From Physcomitrium patens (lineage: Eukaryota; Streptophyta; Bryopsida; Funariales; Funariaceae), in contig NC_037264.1 in the NCBI RefSeq assembly GCF_000002425.4, positions 10,393,194 through 10,457,193 of the forward strand: a DNA stretch of 64,000 nucleotides, read 5' to 3'. A program made the position numbers and the translations under genes. Every line of letters starts with the position of its first letter. Within the stretch, counting starts at the first letter, position 1. The notes under the pieces were generated by a model. It did not search any database and had not been told where the DNA came from. It worked only from the letters and a program-made list of their open reading frames with translations. Positions 1 through 12,000 of the stretch are shown here, one piece after another.

Positions 1-24
1 ACATCTTAAATATTGCTCCAAAAC

Positions 25-743
25 TTAATTAACACACTCCATTTGTCCATTAGTTTGAAGATGGAATTTTGAAGATAGTTTTATATCCATTTTTAGAATC
101 TTGAAAAGAGTCCGCCAAAATCTTGATATAAATTGAGTTCTCCTATCTGATATAATATCCTTGGATAATCCATGATAGCGATAGATATTGTCAAGAAAGA
201 GCTTAGCTGTTTCTTCACCTATATAGATTTTGTACATGGTACAAAATGTGCCATCTTGGTAAAATGATCTACTATCACAAGTAAAGAGTCACAAGAACCT
301 GAGATTGGAAGATCCGTGATGAAGTTCATAGAAATAGAAGACCATAATTTTTCTGGAATGGATAATGGCTGAAGAAGTCTGTAAGGTCAATGGCAAGGAA
401 TTTTTGATCTTGAACGAACATCACAAGATTGTACAAAATCTTAGACTGCTTTGCATATTTGTAGCCACGAAAAGTCCCTAAATGTTAGTTCCAAAGTCTT
501 ATTGTATCCAAAATGTCTTGCTGCTGGAATGTCATGATGAGCTTGAAGAACACGTAATTGAGCTTCACCTTCTGGAACATATAGGCGTCCCTCAAAATAA
601 AGTAGATTCTTCTTGAATTCAAACTTAGAAGTATGATGAGACTTTGAACGATTTTTTTTCATATCGCGAATAAAAGGATCAGAAGACATACTTGACTGAA
701 CTTGCTTAATGAAAGTTGAATCAATAGTTAGTATTAATTTCAT
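25..743 (-). pseudogene. Integrase fragment (gypsy)
   Basis: Two open stretches carry integrase. At 25-237 is the end of the catalytic core: an ISDRRTQFISRFWRTLF block holding the second catalytic Asp, then a TNGQMECVN block where the glutamate of the DDE triad sits. At 441-743 is the zinc-binding N-terminal region with AHHDIPAARHFGYNKTLEL, but its downstream C-x2-C is lost to a frame break near 441. Both align with the integrase at 48951-49877. The stretch between (238-440) continues the homology in broken frames. Not functional. Confidence 0.85.
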
Positions 744-785
744 TGCTCAAAGATGAAGATGCTCTAGCTTCAACAGAATTATCCG

Positions 786-995
786 TTATTGATCGAAAGC
801 AACACCTTCTTCTTTTGATGTAAGATAAGATCGTCTAGAGAATTCATCTGACAAACCTTGTTGATTTCTTGGTTGATAAGTGATCTTGAATTTGAATCTT
901 GACAAAGACATACTCCAACGGGCTTGGCAACGATTTAAAACACGTGTTGAAATAAAATATTCAAGGTTCTTATGATCGTTGTCGTTTTGTAACAT
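786..995 (-). pseudogene. RNase H C-terminal fragment (gypsy)
   Basis: The reading contains DHKNLEYFISTRVLNRCQAR followed by SLSRFKFKITYQPRNQQG and LSDEFSRRSYL. This is the end of a Ty3/gypsy RNase H, including the conserved D of the TDHKNLEY block and the late-domain Asp of the ALSR-type motif (here DEFSRR). It is collinear with the integrase fragment to its left and matches the sequence flanking the nested insertion at 49955. Confidence 0.85.
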
Positions 996-1499
996 GACTA
1001 TATGGTGAAAGATGATAATATGGATCTTATTATAGAAGAGCCAAGTTAAAAGAAAAGGTAGAAAAATATGGATAAAAGATAGGAAGGTAATAAAACTTTT
1101 AGTAGTAATGCTACCCTTTTAGAAAAAATAGCTTCTACTTACTTTGTATGGCCAAAAATAAGGCAAAATAAGATATATTGAAAAAATAAATGATATAGAA
1201 ATCTTTAGGAGAAAATTAAGAGTAAATTCTAGTAAAAATTATTTAAAAAACTAAATGTTGATACCCAGATAGGGCCAGTTATGAAGCAGGGTCGAAATCA
1301 GACCTTAAGGCACAAAATCGACTCTTGACGATGACTCCGGGAATCTTTGGTAGATCGGAGAGTGGGGTTTGATAGAAGATTGTATAGGGTTTCTATGAGC
1401 ATTGATTTTGGGTGATTTGGAGTTATTATGACTTTGTAAGAGCTTTGCAAAGTCAAGGTTTGTTTCGAATGACTTGTGTTTTATGAAATAAAATAAGGT

Positions 1500-2962
1500 C
1501 ATTTATTAAGTGTTAGAATATGATTGGTATATTGATAAGTCCAAAAGGCATGACATTGTATTCAAAATGTCTATATTTGATATAAAATACTATCTTTCAT
1601 TCGTCTCCCTCTTTAATGCATTCCAAATTATAATTGTCTCATGAATGATGTTTGAAGAGAATAAAGGTTGACCATCTATTACTTCTACATGTACAACTTT
1701 AGATTTTTTGACTGTACAAATTGTATGTGATTTAAAAAATTCTTTGTCAATAAAACATGCAGAGGCTCTTTAGTTAAATAATGCATGATAATTTAGTTTT
1801 GTGACTCTTAATTGTACAAATATAGTAAAACATCGAAAAAAGTAGAGTCTATAGGACCTTTTTTGATTTGTGATAATGAAGAATTTAACCACATTATCTC
1901 TATTGTAATTGAATATTCTTATTTTCTTACAAAGCTTTTAATAATGTGGCCAAACTCCTCATTCAATATGTAGGTTGACATTTTTCTAAACAATTATCAA
2001 CCTTGTAGCAAGATTTTCTATAATATAAGCATAGGCCAAGTTCCCTTTGACGCTTTTTTTCTTGATCTGAAAGAAGTTTGAAGCAAAATACATGAATCTG
2101 TATATCTTCTACTTTCAAATGCTCATTAGAATTGGATGGTGAAGAAGCTGCAGAATAATTGGTATATACATATGGTGTAATTGAAGAATATTTATCTTAT
2201 CATTGTTGAAATAAACAGCTATCACACTTCACAACTTGACTAATGGCTTCCTTGAGTGTTTGAAGATCTGGCATAGACAAGAATAAGTCTTTGACATCGT
2301 TTCTTAATCCTCAATGAAATTGGCTCATTAATGCATCTTCTTCCGAATTTATATCATATTCTAATTATCAAAATCTCAGACATACATTGATGTAGAATGT
2401 TTTCATTATTGAAGGCATTGATTTTTAATTGTTAAAGAATGAACCTTATTGTGTTCACCAAATGCTACCAAAATACTTCAAAAATATGCAATATAAAAAA
2501 ATTCTTTTCAAATAATGGAGCAAATTAAGATAAAGCTTGATCTTAGAGCAAGGTTCTAACCAAAGCAACAGAAGATGTTTCAATGGAATATTATTGAAAT
2601 TGAAGTAAGGTAATTAATCATATTTAGTTTACAAACCCACAAAATTTTGAGCGGGTGCCATCAAACTTGTCCAAAATGCTGATCTTTTGCTGTTATTGTT
2701 GTTAGATCATTATCTTGAGTAGATTCACCTTCCATGGTTGTCAAAGTAGATATAGTCATTTGAGAATTTGGAACATCTATTGCCATTTGATGTGGTAGTT
2801 GAAGCACTCACGCTCTTTGACCATTATGTATAGTCATATATAGTTCTTCATTCTATTTTGACAAAATCTTTGTCTTAATTCTCAATGCTCAAAAGCATTA
2901 ATATTAGAATCTAACTTGATTTCTTTGGAGTTTTTCATATTGACTTTTCTATCTTTTGCCAT
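1500..2962 (-). pseudogene. RT, protease and gag scraps
   Basis: The segment about 1538-1615 matches the RT segment at about 62375-62450 (the block coding NVMPFGLTNAP). About 1640-1780 matches the protease segment near 63180-63300. About 1985-2300 matches the zinc-knuckle and upstream gag region at 63515-63830. Gag begins at 2962. No long frame survives. The RT is deleted down to a short piece, so this copy lost most of pol. Confidence 0.75.
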
Positions 2963-3046
2963 AGAAAATTAGAGAAACATAGGCATTTAAAAGAAAAGAA
3001 AAAAAAATTGAATCTATGATATAAAAGAAAAAACCAAAAGAATATT

Positions 3047-3049
<3 letters not shown>

Positions 3050-3089
<40 letters not shown>
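3050..3089. repeat. (AT)n microsatellite
   Basis: About 20 uninterrupted TA units in the leader between gag and the LTR-like block of the decayed element. Confidence 0.95.
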
Positions 3090-3092
<3 letters not shown>

Positions 3093-3109
3093 CCTAGGAG
3101 AGAGTATTC

Positions 3110-3660
3110 AACAACTTCTAGAATGCTATAATATATTCAAAAAGAGGAGTAATCTACTCTTTGTCAAAAAAGATCAAGCTTTTAATATTATTTTATAATA
3201 GTCTTGACAAACTATTAGAGACTATATATAGACAAGGATTCAAGATCAAGAAATGGAATTAACTTGATATTAGAACAATAACTAGATAAAAAATAAGAAG
3301 ATCTTGGCTAGACCACAAGAAGTGAATTGTCAAGACTAAGGATCTCCTTAGTCTCAACCCCTATATATATTAAGTCTTAGAAAGCTTCTTAAGAATTTTG
3401 CAAGAAGCTTGAAAATAAAGCAAGCTTAAGATCCTTCTTTGGCAACTTTCTAAATCATGTAAAACCTCTTAGAACCTTCTAGGATCTCCTATGATCTTTT
3501 GAAACTTTCGTAGAATCTATTAGAACCTTCTTAGAACCTTCTAGAACCTCTTAGAACCTTCTCAAAGCTTCTTCAATTTTATGTCAATGACAATTAGTTA
3601 ATAATTTCAATTGAAATGTAATTTTTTGTAGAACCATAATCTACAAGTCCTTGACATAAT
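3110..3660 (-). repeat. LTR-like block, probable 5' LTR of the element at 1-2962
   Basis: It lies directly upstream (minus sense) of the gag start. It is rich in TTCTAGAA/AAGCTTCTT-type motifs and holds a TATATATA box at about 3363-3371. The layout resembles the known LTR at 47224-47690: an inverted-repeat-like GACTAAGGATCTCCTTAGTC just before the TATA box. A second, related block lies at 6650-7150. Exact termini cannot be set. Confidence 0.6.
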
Positions 3661-3699
3661 TATCTTTTTAGTAGTCATGTTAGATGTATCAATTAAATC

Positions 3700-4610
3700 T
3701 TTTTATAGTTTTTTGAAGCCATACCATTTGTCTTTGAGAGATAGTAGCTATTTCTAGTAGTAGTTATTGGCACCATTATTAGAGAGCTTTATTTTCTTGC
3801 TTTGTCTCATTATTGACTTTGTGAGTTTTAAGACCGTCAACTTGCCTTGCCTTACTGGTGCTTGAATTTTGATATTTTGAAGAATCTCCAGTCTGAAGGT
3901 TTGGCTCTTGACAATAGAAACAAAATTCCTTGTGCATCAATATTTTTTGTCTTTGTGGTGTCAATGATCCTTGTAGGATATCAATCTCCATTGGCATTTG
4001 TTATTATGCCATAATATTCAATAGCAGCATAAGACTTCGTATTGTAGGTCGTACTCTATGATTTTTGATGACTTCTCTCTATCACAAAATCCACCTTGAA
4101 CTCGATGCCTTTCAACTTAATGTCGCCATCAAATGGCTGCCGTATGTCTCAAGTAGCTAACTATATATATATATATATAATTTCTTAAGTAGTATTTGCT
4201 TGAGATAATTGGAGGTATTGACACATGTTGGAGAGCTATTGAGACACATCTTCTTGTCTTAAAGTCTGAGAATATGTCTTAGGCTTACTCAATTTCAACC
4301 TAGTAGATGTCAATTCTCTTGTCCTCAAGACTTTTATTTACCTTTTCAAAGTAGCTATCTGATCTAAGAGGTGTTATATTTGAGCCTCCATCTGGAATTG
4401 CTATGCCATATCTTCCATATTGTAATTTCTCTACTAGACTTCACTATTGTAATGCCTTTTCACCTCCTGATTGATTTTTTTTATTTTAAGAGTAGCTCAT
4501 AGTAACCTCAACATAATACCTAGTATGACGACAATAACTGATCTTGGACTAAATGATGACTATTCACATGCTACCAAAAGTAAACAATTTAACACTTGCT
4601 CTGATATCAA
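3700..4610 (-). mobile_element. Second decayed gypsy element: gag with zinc knuckle and primer-binding site
   Basis: The open stretch 3779-3997 reads MPMEIDILQGSLTPQRQKIL then FCFYCQEPN. This is the linker and first half of a CCHC zinc knuckle in Ty3/gypsy gag; the second half is lost. Further right (4000-4180) a broken frame with FDGDIKLKGIEFKVDF continues gag. At 4598-4609 the plus strand reads GCTCTGATATCA. Its complement, TGATATCAGAGC, is one base off the initiator-Met primer-binding site TGGTATCAGAGC. The order gag, then PBS to the right, fits a minus-strand element. Confidence 0.75.
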
Positions 4611-5150
4611 TAAAATAGGACCAGTCTATCTTAAAAGTCTAAGATCCTTTTAATCCACTGCAACATAAAACCTCATTACAAGATAAGACAATCTGGATTA
4701 AAACAAAACTAAACAGAAGTAAAGAGAATAGAACATGTAGATAAAATTGAGCAACTAGAATTAAGATAGAATATATATATATAATCCAATTGTATTAGAA
4801 AAAAAGATTCAAAACCATACTTGACGAGATGCCCCAAAAGGCCATGGCTAGTCCTAATTATATTTTGTTCTACCACCCTAGACTTTCTAGAATGTTTTCA
4901 AGTAATGGATTCGACTTAGATAACAACCTTAAATTCTTTCTAGAAGGTTTTATGGTGGGTCCTATTTAAATAACCATTGTAAGCCTTTTCTAAAAGGTTC
5001 TCTAATAGGCCCCATCTTCAAAACGACTCTAAATTCTTTTTAGAATATTCTATAGTGGATTCTACTTAGTCCACTAAATTAATTCTAATTTTAGAAACTT
5101 TCATGGTTCTAACATCTATTTCTATATAAATATCTTATCTATACCTTGTT
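4611..5150 (-). repeat. LTR-like block beside the primer-binding site
   Basis: The block directly abuts the PBS-like site at 4598-4609 on the side where the 5' LTR of a minus-strand element must lie. It has several TTCTAGAA/TTCTTTCTAGAAGG-type motifs. No matching 3' copy was recognised, so the end near 5150 is only approximate. Confidence 0.5.
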
Positions 5151-6649
5151 ATATGTTGTTCTAATACTTAGATTACGTAATAAATTTTATAATGATTTAA
5201 AATTAGAAAACTAAGAAAAAAATCTCTTATATTTTTGAATACTTCTTGTTTCATTATATTGATAATGATCTTTGTATTAACTTTATACTATCCTAATTGA
5301 ATTGATAAGAGTTTATTAAGACCAAAAGAATTATATTTTTTTTATTAATATATTTTGTAGTATATTTTATTATTAAATTTGACTAAAATATATTTAAAAT
5401 AGATATTATTTTAAAAAGACATTATATTTAATGATAAGAAGTATTTGTATAGAAAACATTGGGCATTAAAAATCTTTTAAAATGTATACTTTTAACCATA
5501 ATTTACACAAATTGGAAAATTTCAAAAAAAGCTTTTTATATCTTAGACCACAATTTCAAAAAATTTATTCAAATTTTAATTTGAATCAGTGTGAAATTGA
5601 CCATTAGTTCATCAAATTTTAAGATGAAGAGATATCGTTAAATTTTATTTTAATTTTTTATTTGCAACATATTATATCAATAAAATCTATTAGCTCTATT
5701 ACTCAAAAAGTTATTTTTATGAGAATTTATTAAAGATTTAAGATGTATATTGACATAAGATATTTGTGGTTTTGGTGGTCAATAAAAATTATAATTAAAC
5801 TAAAGACATATTATAAATATATTTTTTCAAATGTAAAATAATTATATATTTTTAATTATTTTTTTGTAGACTTAGTTATTAGATTATAATAAAATAATAT
5901 CATTAAATATAATTTATTATTTGAAATTATTAATAATACTATTATAATTTTTTTTAAATATTTATATTATCAATTTTTGATTATAATAATTAAGAAAAAA
6001 TTAATCAACATAAACTAATAGGTCAAGTAAATAATATGTTTGAAATCTTAATATTATGTCTTGATATCTTTATTATGCTCTTTTTTTTTAATAGATAAAT
6101 TTGAATATTAAATAGTAACTTAAAAGAAATTCTTCATAAATATTTGACATTAATTAAAAAATCTTTAAAATCATTTTGTATATTATAATTTTTTCAAATT
6201 TAAGTAATTATATTTTATTCTTATTATTTAAGTTCTATTTTAAGATTTCTATCTAAAAATATATATATATATATATATTTTGTGGTTTTAAAAAAGACCT
6301 ATTTTTAGAAATATAAAATTTAACATTTTTAGACTTAAAGAATAGTTGTTTTTGGTTGTTCTTATAAAAAAGAATTAAAAACTATACAATTTCTACTTTA
6401 GAAAAAATACCATACTAGTTTAGTCACAATAAACTCTAAATACTAAATTTAATTAGAAATTTCATAGAAATAAGTATTGATATCACATTATATATATAAT
6501 AATATTTTTAGAATTTTTTTATGAGTAATATCTTAAAGATAAAAAATTTGACCATGTATAATCTTTAATCATATATGTTAATTTATTTATATTAATAATG
6601 TTATTTAAAATTTAGTAAATAATACACAAAGGGTATTAAAATTTGATTA
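5151..6649. other. AT-rich stretch without recognisable genes
   Basis: Very AT-rich, with stops in all frames, short poly-A/T runs and an AT microsatellite near 6257-6280. No protein motif or RNA gene was seen. Confidence 0.7.
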
Positions 6650-7150
6650 AGGTTTGATTAAGATTGTTAAGATTGATTATTATCTGGGATATACTATGCA
6701 AGAGATCAAATAAGAAGTTGAACAAAAGAGTATCAATTTATAAAGCTAGTAAGAACTTGATTAAAATAGATGAGTACAAGATCAATACTGAGAAAGGTGA
6801 ACTAGAGCTCCAAGAGATGTGTTGTTGAGACAAAGGATTTCTTCAACCTTGACTCAAATATATATTAGGTATTAGGAAGCTTCTTGAGAAGTTTTTATGT
6901 TACTTGAAGACAAAGCAACTATAGAAAGCATCTATGACAATTTCTTTAATCTTCCTAAAACATTCTAAAATCTATTATAATACTTTAAGAATCTTTTAGA
7001 ACTTTCTAAAAATCTTTTAAAAGCTTCTATTTGAATATTTTTAAAATCTTTTAGAACCTTCTAGAACTTAATAGAATATTCTAAAATGATTATTAAAATC
7101 TTCTTATTGAATATTTGTAATAATTATAACATTGCTAAGAATTAATTTAA
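6650..7150 (-). repeat. Solo LTR-like block related to 3110-3660
   Basis: It shares an ordered series of blocks with 3200-3660: a TCAACCTTGACTC...ATATATATTAGG segment, AAGCTTCTTGAGAAG, and repeated AGAACCTTCTAGAA. Orientation is the same and no internal coding sequence lies on either side. Most likely a diverged solo LTR. Confidence 0.55.
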
Positions 7151-7880
7151 TAGAATGATTATTTTAAAGTATTTGAGATGTTATATACAAAGAATAAAAT
7201 TAAATCAATTTTTTGGAAAGAAAATAATTAAATTATTTGGACTTGCTACAATATTGGAGATATATGAGGTTTATAAAAAATACTCATATATGATTAAAAT
7301 TGATTAAAAAATCTTATATCAAAATATTTAATTACAAAGTAAAGAAATAATATAATAAATATTGTTAAGTATAAAGAATTAAAATATCTTAGACCAAGAT
7401 TGGATTTTAAATATTATATAGTTTTAGATACTTATTTTTAAATAAATTATTTCAAATATTTACTAAATATATAAGTTTAAATATTACTTAAAATACCATA
7501 TTCATATTGAATGTCATAATTAAATTCAAAATAAGACATATAATGCAAAAAGATTGACCAAAATAGAGGTTTTTAGTAATGTGTTTTATTGTAAATTGTT
7601 TTTCATATTATTAATAAAAACCTCTATTTTTATAAAAATAATGCTTAAAATTACAACCTACAAACATTATTACAACATTAATTCAAATTTTGCAAATTAA
7701 AATCTCAATATTCTAAAAAAATTATTAGATAGCACATCCATCTTAAAATCTAGAAAAAAAGAAGAAATGATCACAAATCTATTACATTTTACTTTATTTT
7801 TATTGTAATAAAAATATCAACAAACTCTTCAAACAACTAATTAATCTGTTCGAAAATGGTGAAAACAACACAAGTTTCAA
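7151..7880. other. AT-rich intergenic DNA, nothing recognised
   Basis: No open frame or repeat with a known family was seen. Base composition changes sharply to GC-richer DNA at about 7880, where the gene island begins. Confidence 0.7.
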
Positions 7881-9015
7881 TGACGCACACTAGGCCATGG
7901 TGTGAGTCATGCCACCACTCTGATCCATGTGTCAATCTCCCTTGCTTTCAAAGCCCATTGGCAAGGGCGAGATTGGGACACAAACCTATTCGTTGTAACT
8001 AATGTGTCAACAAATGAGAAAACCCATGAAAACATTCTCACCACCACCACCTCCTCCTCCTCCTTAATAATAATAATAATAATAATATTAACAAGGCCAG
8101 CAACGCCCTCATTGCAAGTGTGGGTGGGACAATGAATTGTACGAAGTTGGGAAGGGAGGGCATGGCCTTGCGGTGGAGAACCGTGTCCCCCCCTTTCCAA
8201 GGCCACGGGCTTCTTCATCTTCCCAGCTTCCGCTTGCTGAGAGAAAGGGGTGCTGCTACTACGCTGGAGACAAAGAGAGTGAGCGAGTGTGAGAGAGAGA
8301 GAGAGCCATTGCATCCACACACACTGTCAATCAATCATTGGGGAGAGCGATGGAGAGGAGGACCTCGGTGAGCGTGGTAGTAGAAGCAGCGCAAACAGTG
8401 AGGTCAGCGGGCATCGGGATTCGCGGGAAGTAGACGAAGAAGACGAAGAAGACGAAGGAAGACTGCATCATCCTCATCGTGGAATCATCGGAATAATGTG
8501 GTCAGTCAGGCCAACCCACCTAGCCAGCCAGCTAACTGCTTGCTTGCATTACATGTGGGTTTGTTTGTTTGTTTGTTGGCTCCCCCTTCCTCATGTCGGG
8601 TCATGGTGAAACGGTCTCTCGCCTCTCCGCCTTCGTCCCACTGTTGCTTTGCTTCCCTCTCGAGGGTTTAGCATCTTGTGGGAATAACTAAGAGATAACA
8701 GTTGAGTTGGGTTGGGTTGTGGGTTAGTTTGAGTGTAAGGTCTGGTTTCGATCAGTGAGTTGAAGTTGTGAGCTTGATTGCTAGAGGTGTGAGTAGCTGC
8801 GATCTGAACTTGGGGATGGGTTTTTGAAGGAATTGGGTAGCTGTGTGGTGGCAGGATTTCTGGGTCTAGATGTTTGTGGGAGGATTGGTAGGGGTTGGTG
8901 GAGTTTGATGGGCGTGGAGGTTGGATTTTGAAGATTCAGCGGGTTCTGTGGGTGTTGACGGTATTGATGTGAAGCGCTTCAGCTTTTGTTTTTTTTTTTG
9001 TTGGTAATTCCAACT
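7881..9015 (+). promoter_or_regulatory. Promoter and 5' UTR region of the DUF707 gene
   Basis: A GC-richer stretch between the AT desert and the first coding exon. It contains CTC/CAC triplet runs and (AAT)n at about 8066-8088, a GAGAGAGAGAGAGAG run at about 8290-8305 and GAAGAC repeats at about 8434-8460. GA/CT runs are common near plant transcription starts. The start site cannot be fixed by eye. Small open frames here have no recognisable product. Confidence 0.5.
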
Positions 9016-12000
9016 ATGGCATTCACACCCCGGAGGTAATGTTCATCTTTCTTTTTTGCGAGGGTGACTCTTAAGAAGAGTTGATCTAGGACTTTGAGGC
9101 TTAGCTTTGTGGTACTGCTGTAGAAGGTTTTCTACTTTGTATTCAGGTTAGTGGTAAAATAGGATTTACTGCGTATTGAGGTGCAGCTAAGAATTCTTTC
9201 CCATACTATTCCGCTTGAACTGCGAAGAATATATGGATTTGAATAAGAACTATAAGGAGTCACGTTGCCGGTTTTTAATGTTTTTCTTGCCGAAATCTAA
9301 CTTATTATTTACTACTCGTTTCTCAGGAGGAATCAAGTGTTTGCTCAAGGTTCAGAAGATGTCACAAGGTAGTAATTCAAAATCAAGTCGACCATTTAGG
9401 TTGTGTTATTGAATGTGGTTTTTGTTGATGAATGTCGTCAGGTTTCGTGATTTTCTTCCCCTCTGCTCCGTCACATCTTTATTTAAAACGTGCTACTGTT
9501 GTGGTTTATTTTTATGTTCTATCCTTGCCGTGTAATTTTCTCATACTGCATGCACTGCATTATATGTGACAATGCGTCCGAGTGATTGGTTATATTTCTC
9601 CTTATTTCCAACTGCGTATTCGAACTCAATCTACGTCAAAGTTCGGTGGAGAGAAATGAATTTGGTCCGATTGCAAAATATTATGACCTGTTCACTGTGG
9701 GGATTTCGAGATCATATGTTCACTAAGACTTATTGCATGGCATTGAAGGGGAGAAGATTTAGAGGACGATTCGCCAATCCTAATTTTTTATCTTTATCTT
9801 AGAAATAAGTATTATACAGTGTGGATGATGTTTGATCCTTCAAGATTAGTTAACGGAGTCTCGAAGGTCAGGTGTATACCTTACAAATCTCCAGGTTTTT
9901 GAGCACACACTACTGTGACTTTGTAGAATCCCAGTTTCAACCTCACGATTTCGGGAAAATGAAGGTCACATTATGGCAATTATTCATTAGTTAAACTACA
10001 AGTGGATGTGTTTTGGTGGATTGCTTTGATTATGTGCAGTTGGCAGCGTGCCTCAGAATGTTCTATAATGATTTGGACGCTCTTATTGTGCAGCGGGTTT
10101 CCAAGGAGGCGAGTTGAGACCATCAAGTCTTTAGCGCCCCATGTTCTGGGCGTTTTTGTTGGAATAATCGTCGGAATTACTTTCATGAAGGTAAGAGCTG
10201 TCCGAAACAACAATGGAACCCTTTTAAATCCCTATCTGTGGGTACTATTTGAAAGTATTTACTAGTATCTCTACAATAATATACTTAGATAGTATCTTAG
10301 CTTCTTTTTGTGATCTTTGTACACTAATAGCTTTGCGGTGTGCCAATCTTAGTTTGCTAATCCTCCATCACTTATCGATTCAAGTGGAGCTTTCGAGAGA
10401 TACAATGTTGAAGACTTTTGTCCCCCCCGTGCCCCTAAAGTAACCACTCACATTCTCACTTCTGATCCGCTCCAGGCTTTTCAGTGTCGTCTGTTGTTGT
10501 TGTTGTTGTTGTTTTTTTTTTTTTTTTTTTTCTTTTCTTTTCTTTTCTTTTCTTTTTCTTTTTCTTTGACTTTTCTTCCCGTTCGCTGTCTTTATGATTG
10601 TTTCACACGGCTTAGATCTCAGCAATGCTTCCTTTTCTTTCAATCTTGTAATTGAAACATGCCGCATTTTGGGAAGACAATAATTTCTGAAAAATATCAT
10701 TACTGCAGTGGTGTTGTCTCTGTTGCATCCCTACATTACTTAATGACTTTACCTTGATAAGAAGCGCCTAAATAATACAATTTATTCTGCTGGAATTCGT
10801 TCGAGGAACAATGACAAGGATGAATTCGTTTCAGGACTCAGAGGATGCCGTAAATTGCTCTTCTCTGCCTCCACGAGGTTCTGAACATCTGCCACGCGGA
10901 ATAGTCGTCCCATTGACGGATCTCTACCCCCGTAGGTTGTGGGGAAAGCCCGAGGAGGTGAGGTCCTTTTTTTATGTTAACAGTTTCGTTGATGTCGAAT
11001 TCTGGAGCTAAACATGAAACAAAAGTTAGAGACTCTGTTAACTGGTTCGTGTATTTCGTATGTCTTTTTACTTTTTCTATTATGTGGTAGTCTGGAAAGT
11101 GAAATAGGTTGTAGCACTAATAGTCACTGCTTTTGTTTCTGGAATGACCGAGGTTGTTGAGTCAAGATTTTATGGTTTGTTGCCCCAAACTACTGGCTAA
11201 CCTCTTCATAATGGTTGTTTATGGCAGGATCTTTTAATAAAGCCGAAGTATCTATTGACCCTAACTGTAGGAATTAAGCAAAAAGACTTTGTCAATGAGT
11301 GTGTTCAGAAGGTATTCACTGACCTCACTGATTGCCAACCATCTGAAGCAATCTGTAAAGTTTTGTAATATTGCCGTGTGGTTCACCTCTTGGTGAAGAC
11401 TTGCGAGTTAATGGAAACCATGTGTTTAGGGTCAGCGAAGTAAGCTATTGTTGTTGCTTCTATTGGAAGAATATTTTTCGAGATTAAAATGCTAATATAT
11501 TCTTAGCGTCTGGTCTGTAGTTTTCAAAAGATTGGCAGATAGTTCTGTTCCATTATGACGGGAAGGTAAGCGAATGGGACGAATTTGAGTGGGCGAAATA
11601 CGCCATCCGTATAAGCACTCCAAAACAAGCAAAATGGTAACTGTTGCATGTCATATGGGCCAACGCTACAAGTTTGCTAGCCTCTTTGTATGCCAGCATC
11701 TTATTATTTATTTTTATTTATTTGTTTATTTTTCTGAGTGCTCTGTATGTTCTTTTGACACTGCGCTGCACATGTTCTATCGTTTTACTTTTGTGTATCT
11801 CAGCAAGAGGTTTTCTTTATATGATGGATACAATGACTAGCCCCAAAGCATTGGAAATTTTATCATGAGAATGTAAGTTTTTCTTCAATTCGTTGTATTT
11901 TATATATTAACACTGTTGGGATATTCTTAGGTGGTATGCCAAAAGATTTCTGCACCCCGATGTCGTTGAAGCGTACGATTATATTTTCATTTGGGACGAG

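Larger units (their letters stand above)
1..2962 (-). mobile_element. Decayed Ty3/gypsy chromovirus-type element, left end cut by window
   Basis: Reading the minus strand from right to left, pieces follow the order gag, protease, RT, RNase H, integrase. The gag start codon is at 2962-2960 (MAKDRK...). Gag matter runs to about 1950, protease-like matter lies at about 1640-1800, an RT scrap at about 1500-1620, and RNase H/integrase at 25-995. Each block matches, base for base over tens of positions, the better preserved chromodomain element at 47224-64000, so both belong to one family. Frames are broken by many stops and indels. The 3' part of integrase, any chromodomain and the 3' LTR lie left of the window. 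Confidence 0.85.

Noticed and set aside
7907-8320. 137-codon minus-strand open frame upstream of the DUF707 gene
   Set aside because: Made of triplet runs (I, E/V from AAT and CTC repeats) and GA/CT tracts, overlaps the probable 5' UTR, no domain.
10380-10700. 106-codon minus-strand frame with K/E and Q runs
   Set aside because: Translation of a TTG/TTTTC microsatellite inside an intron of the DUF707 gene.
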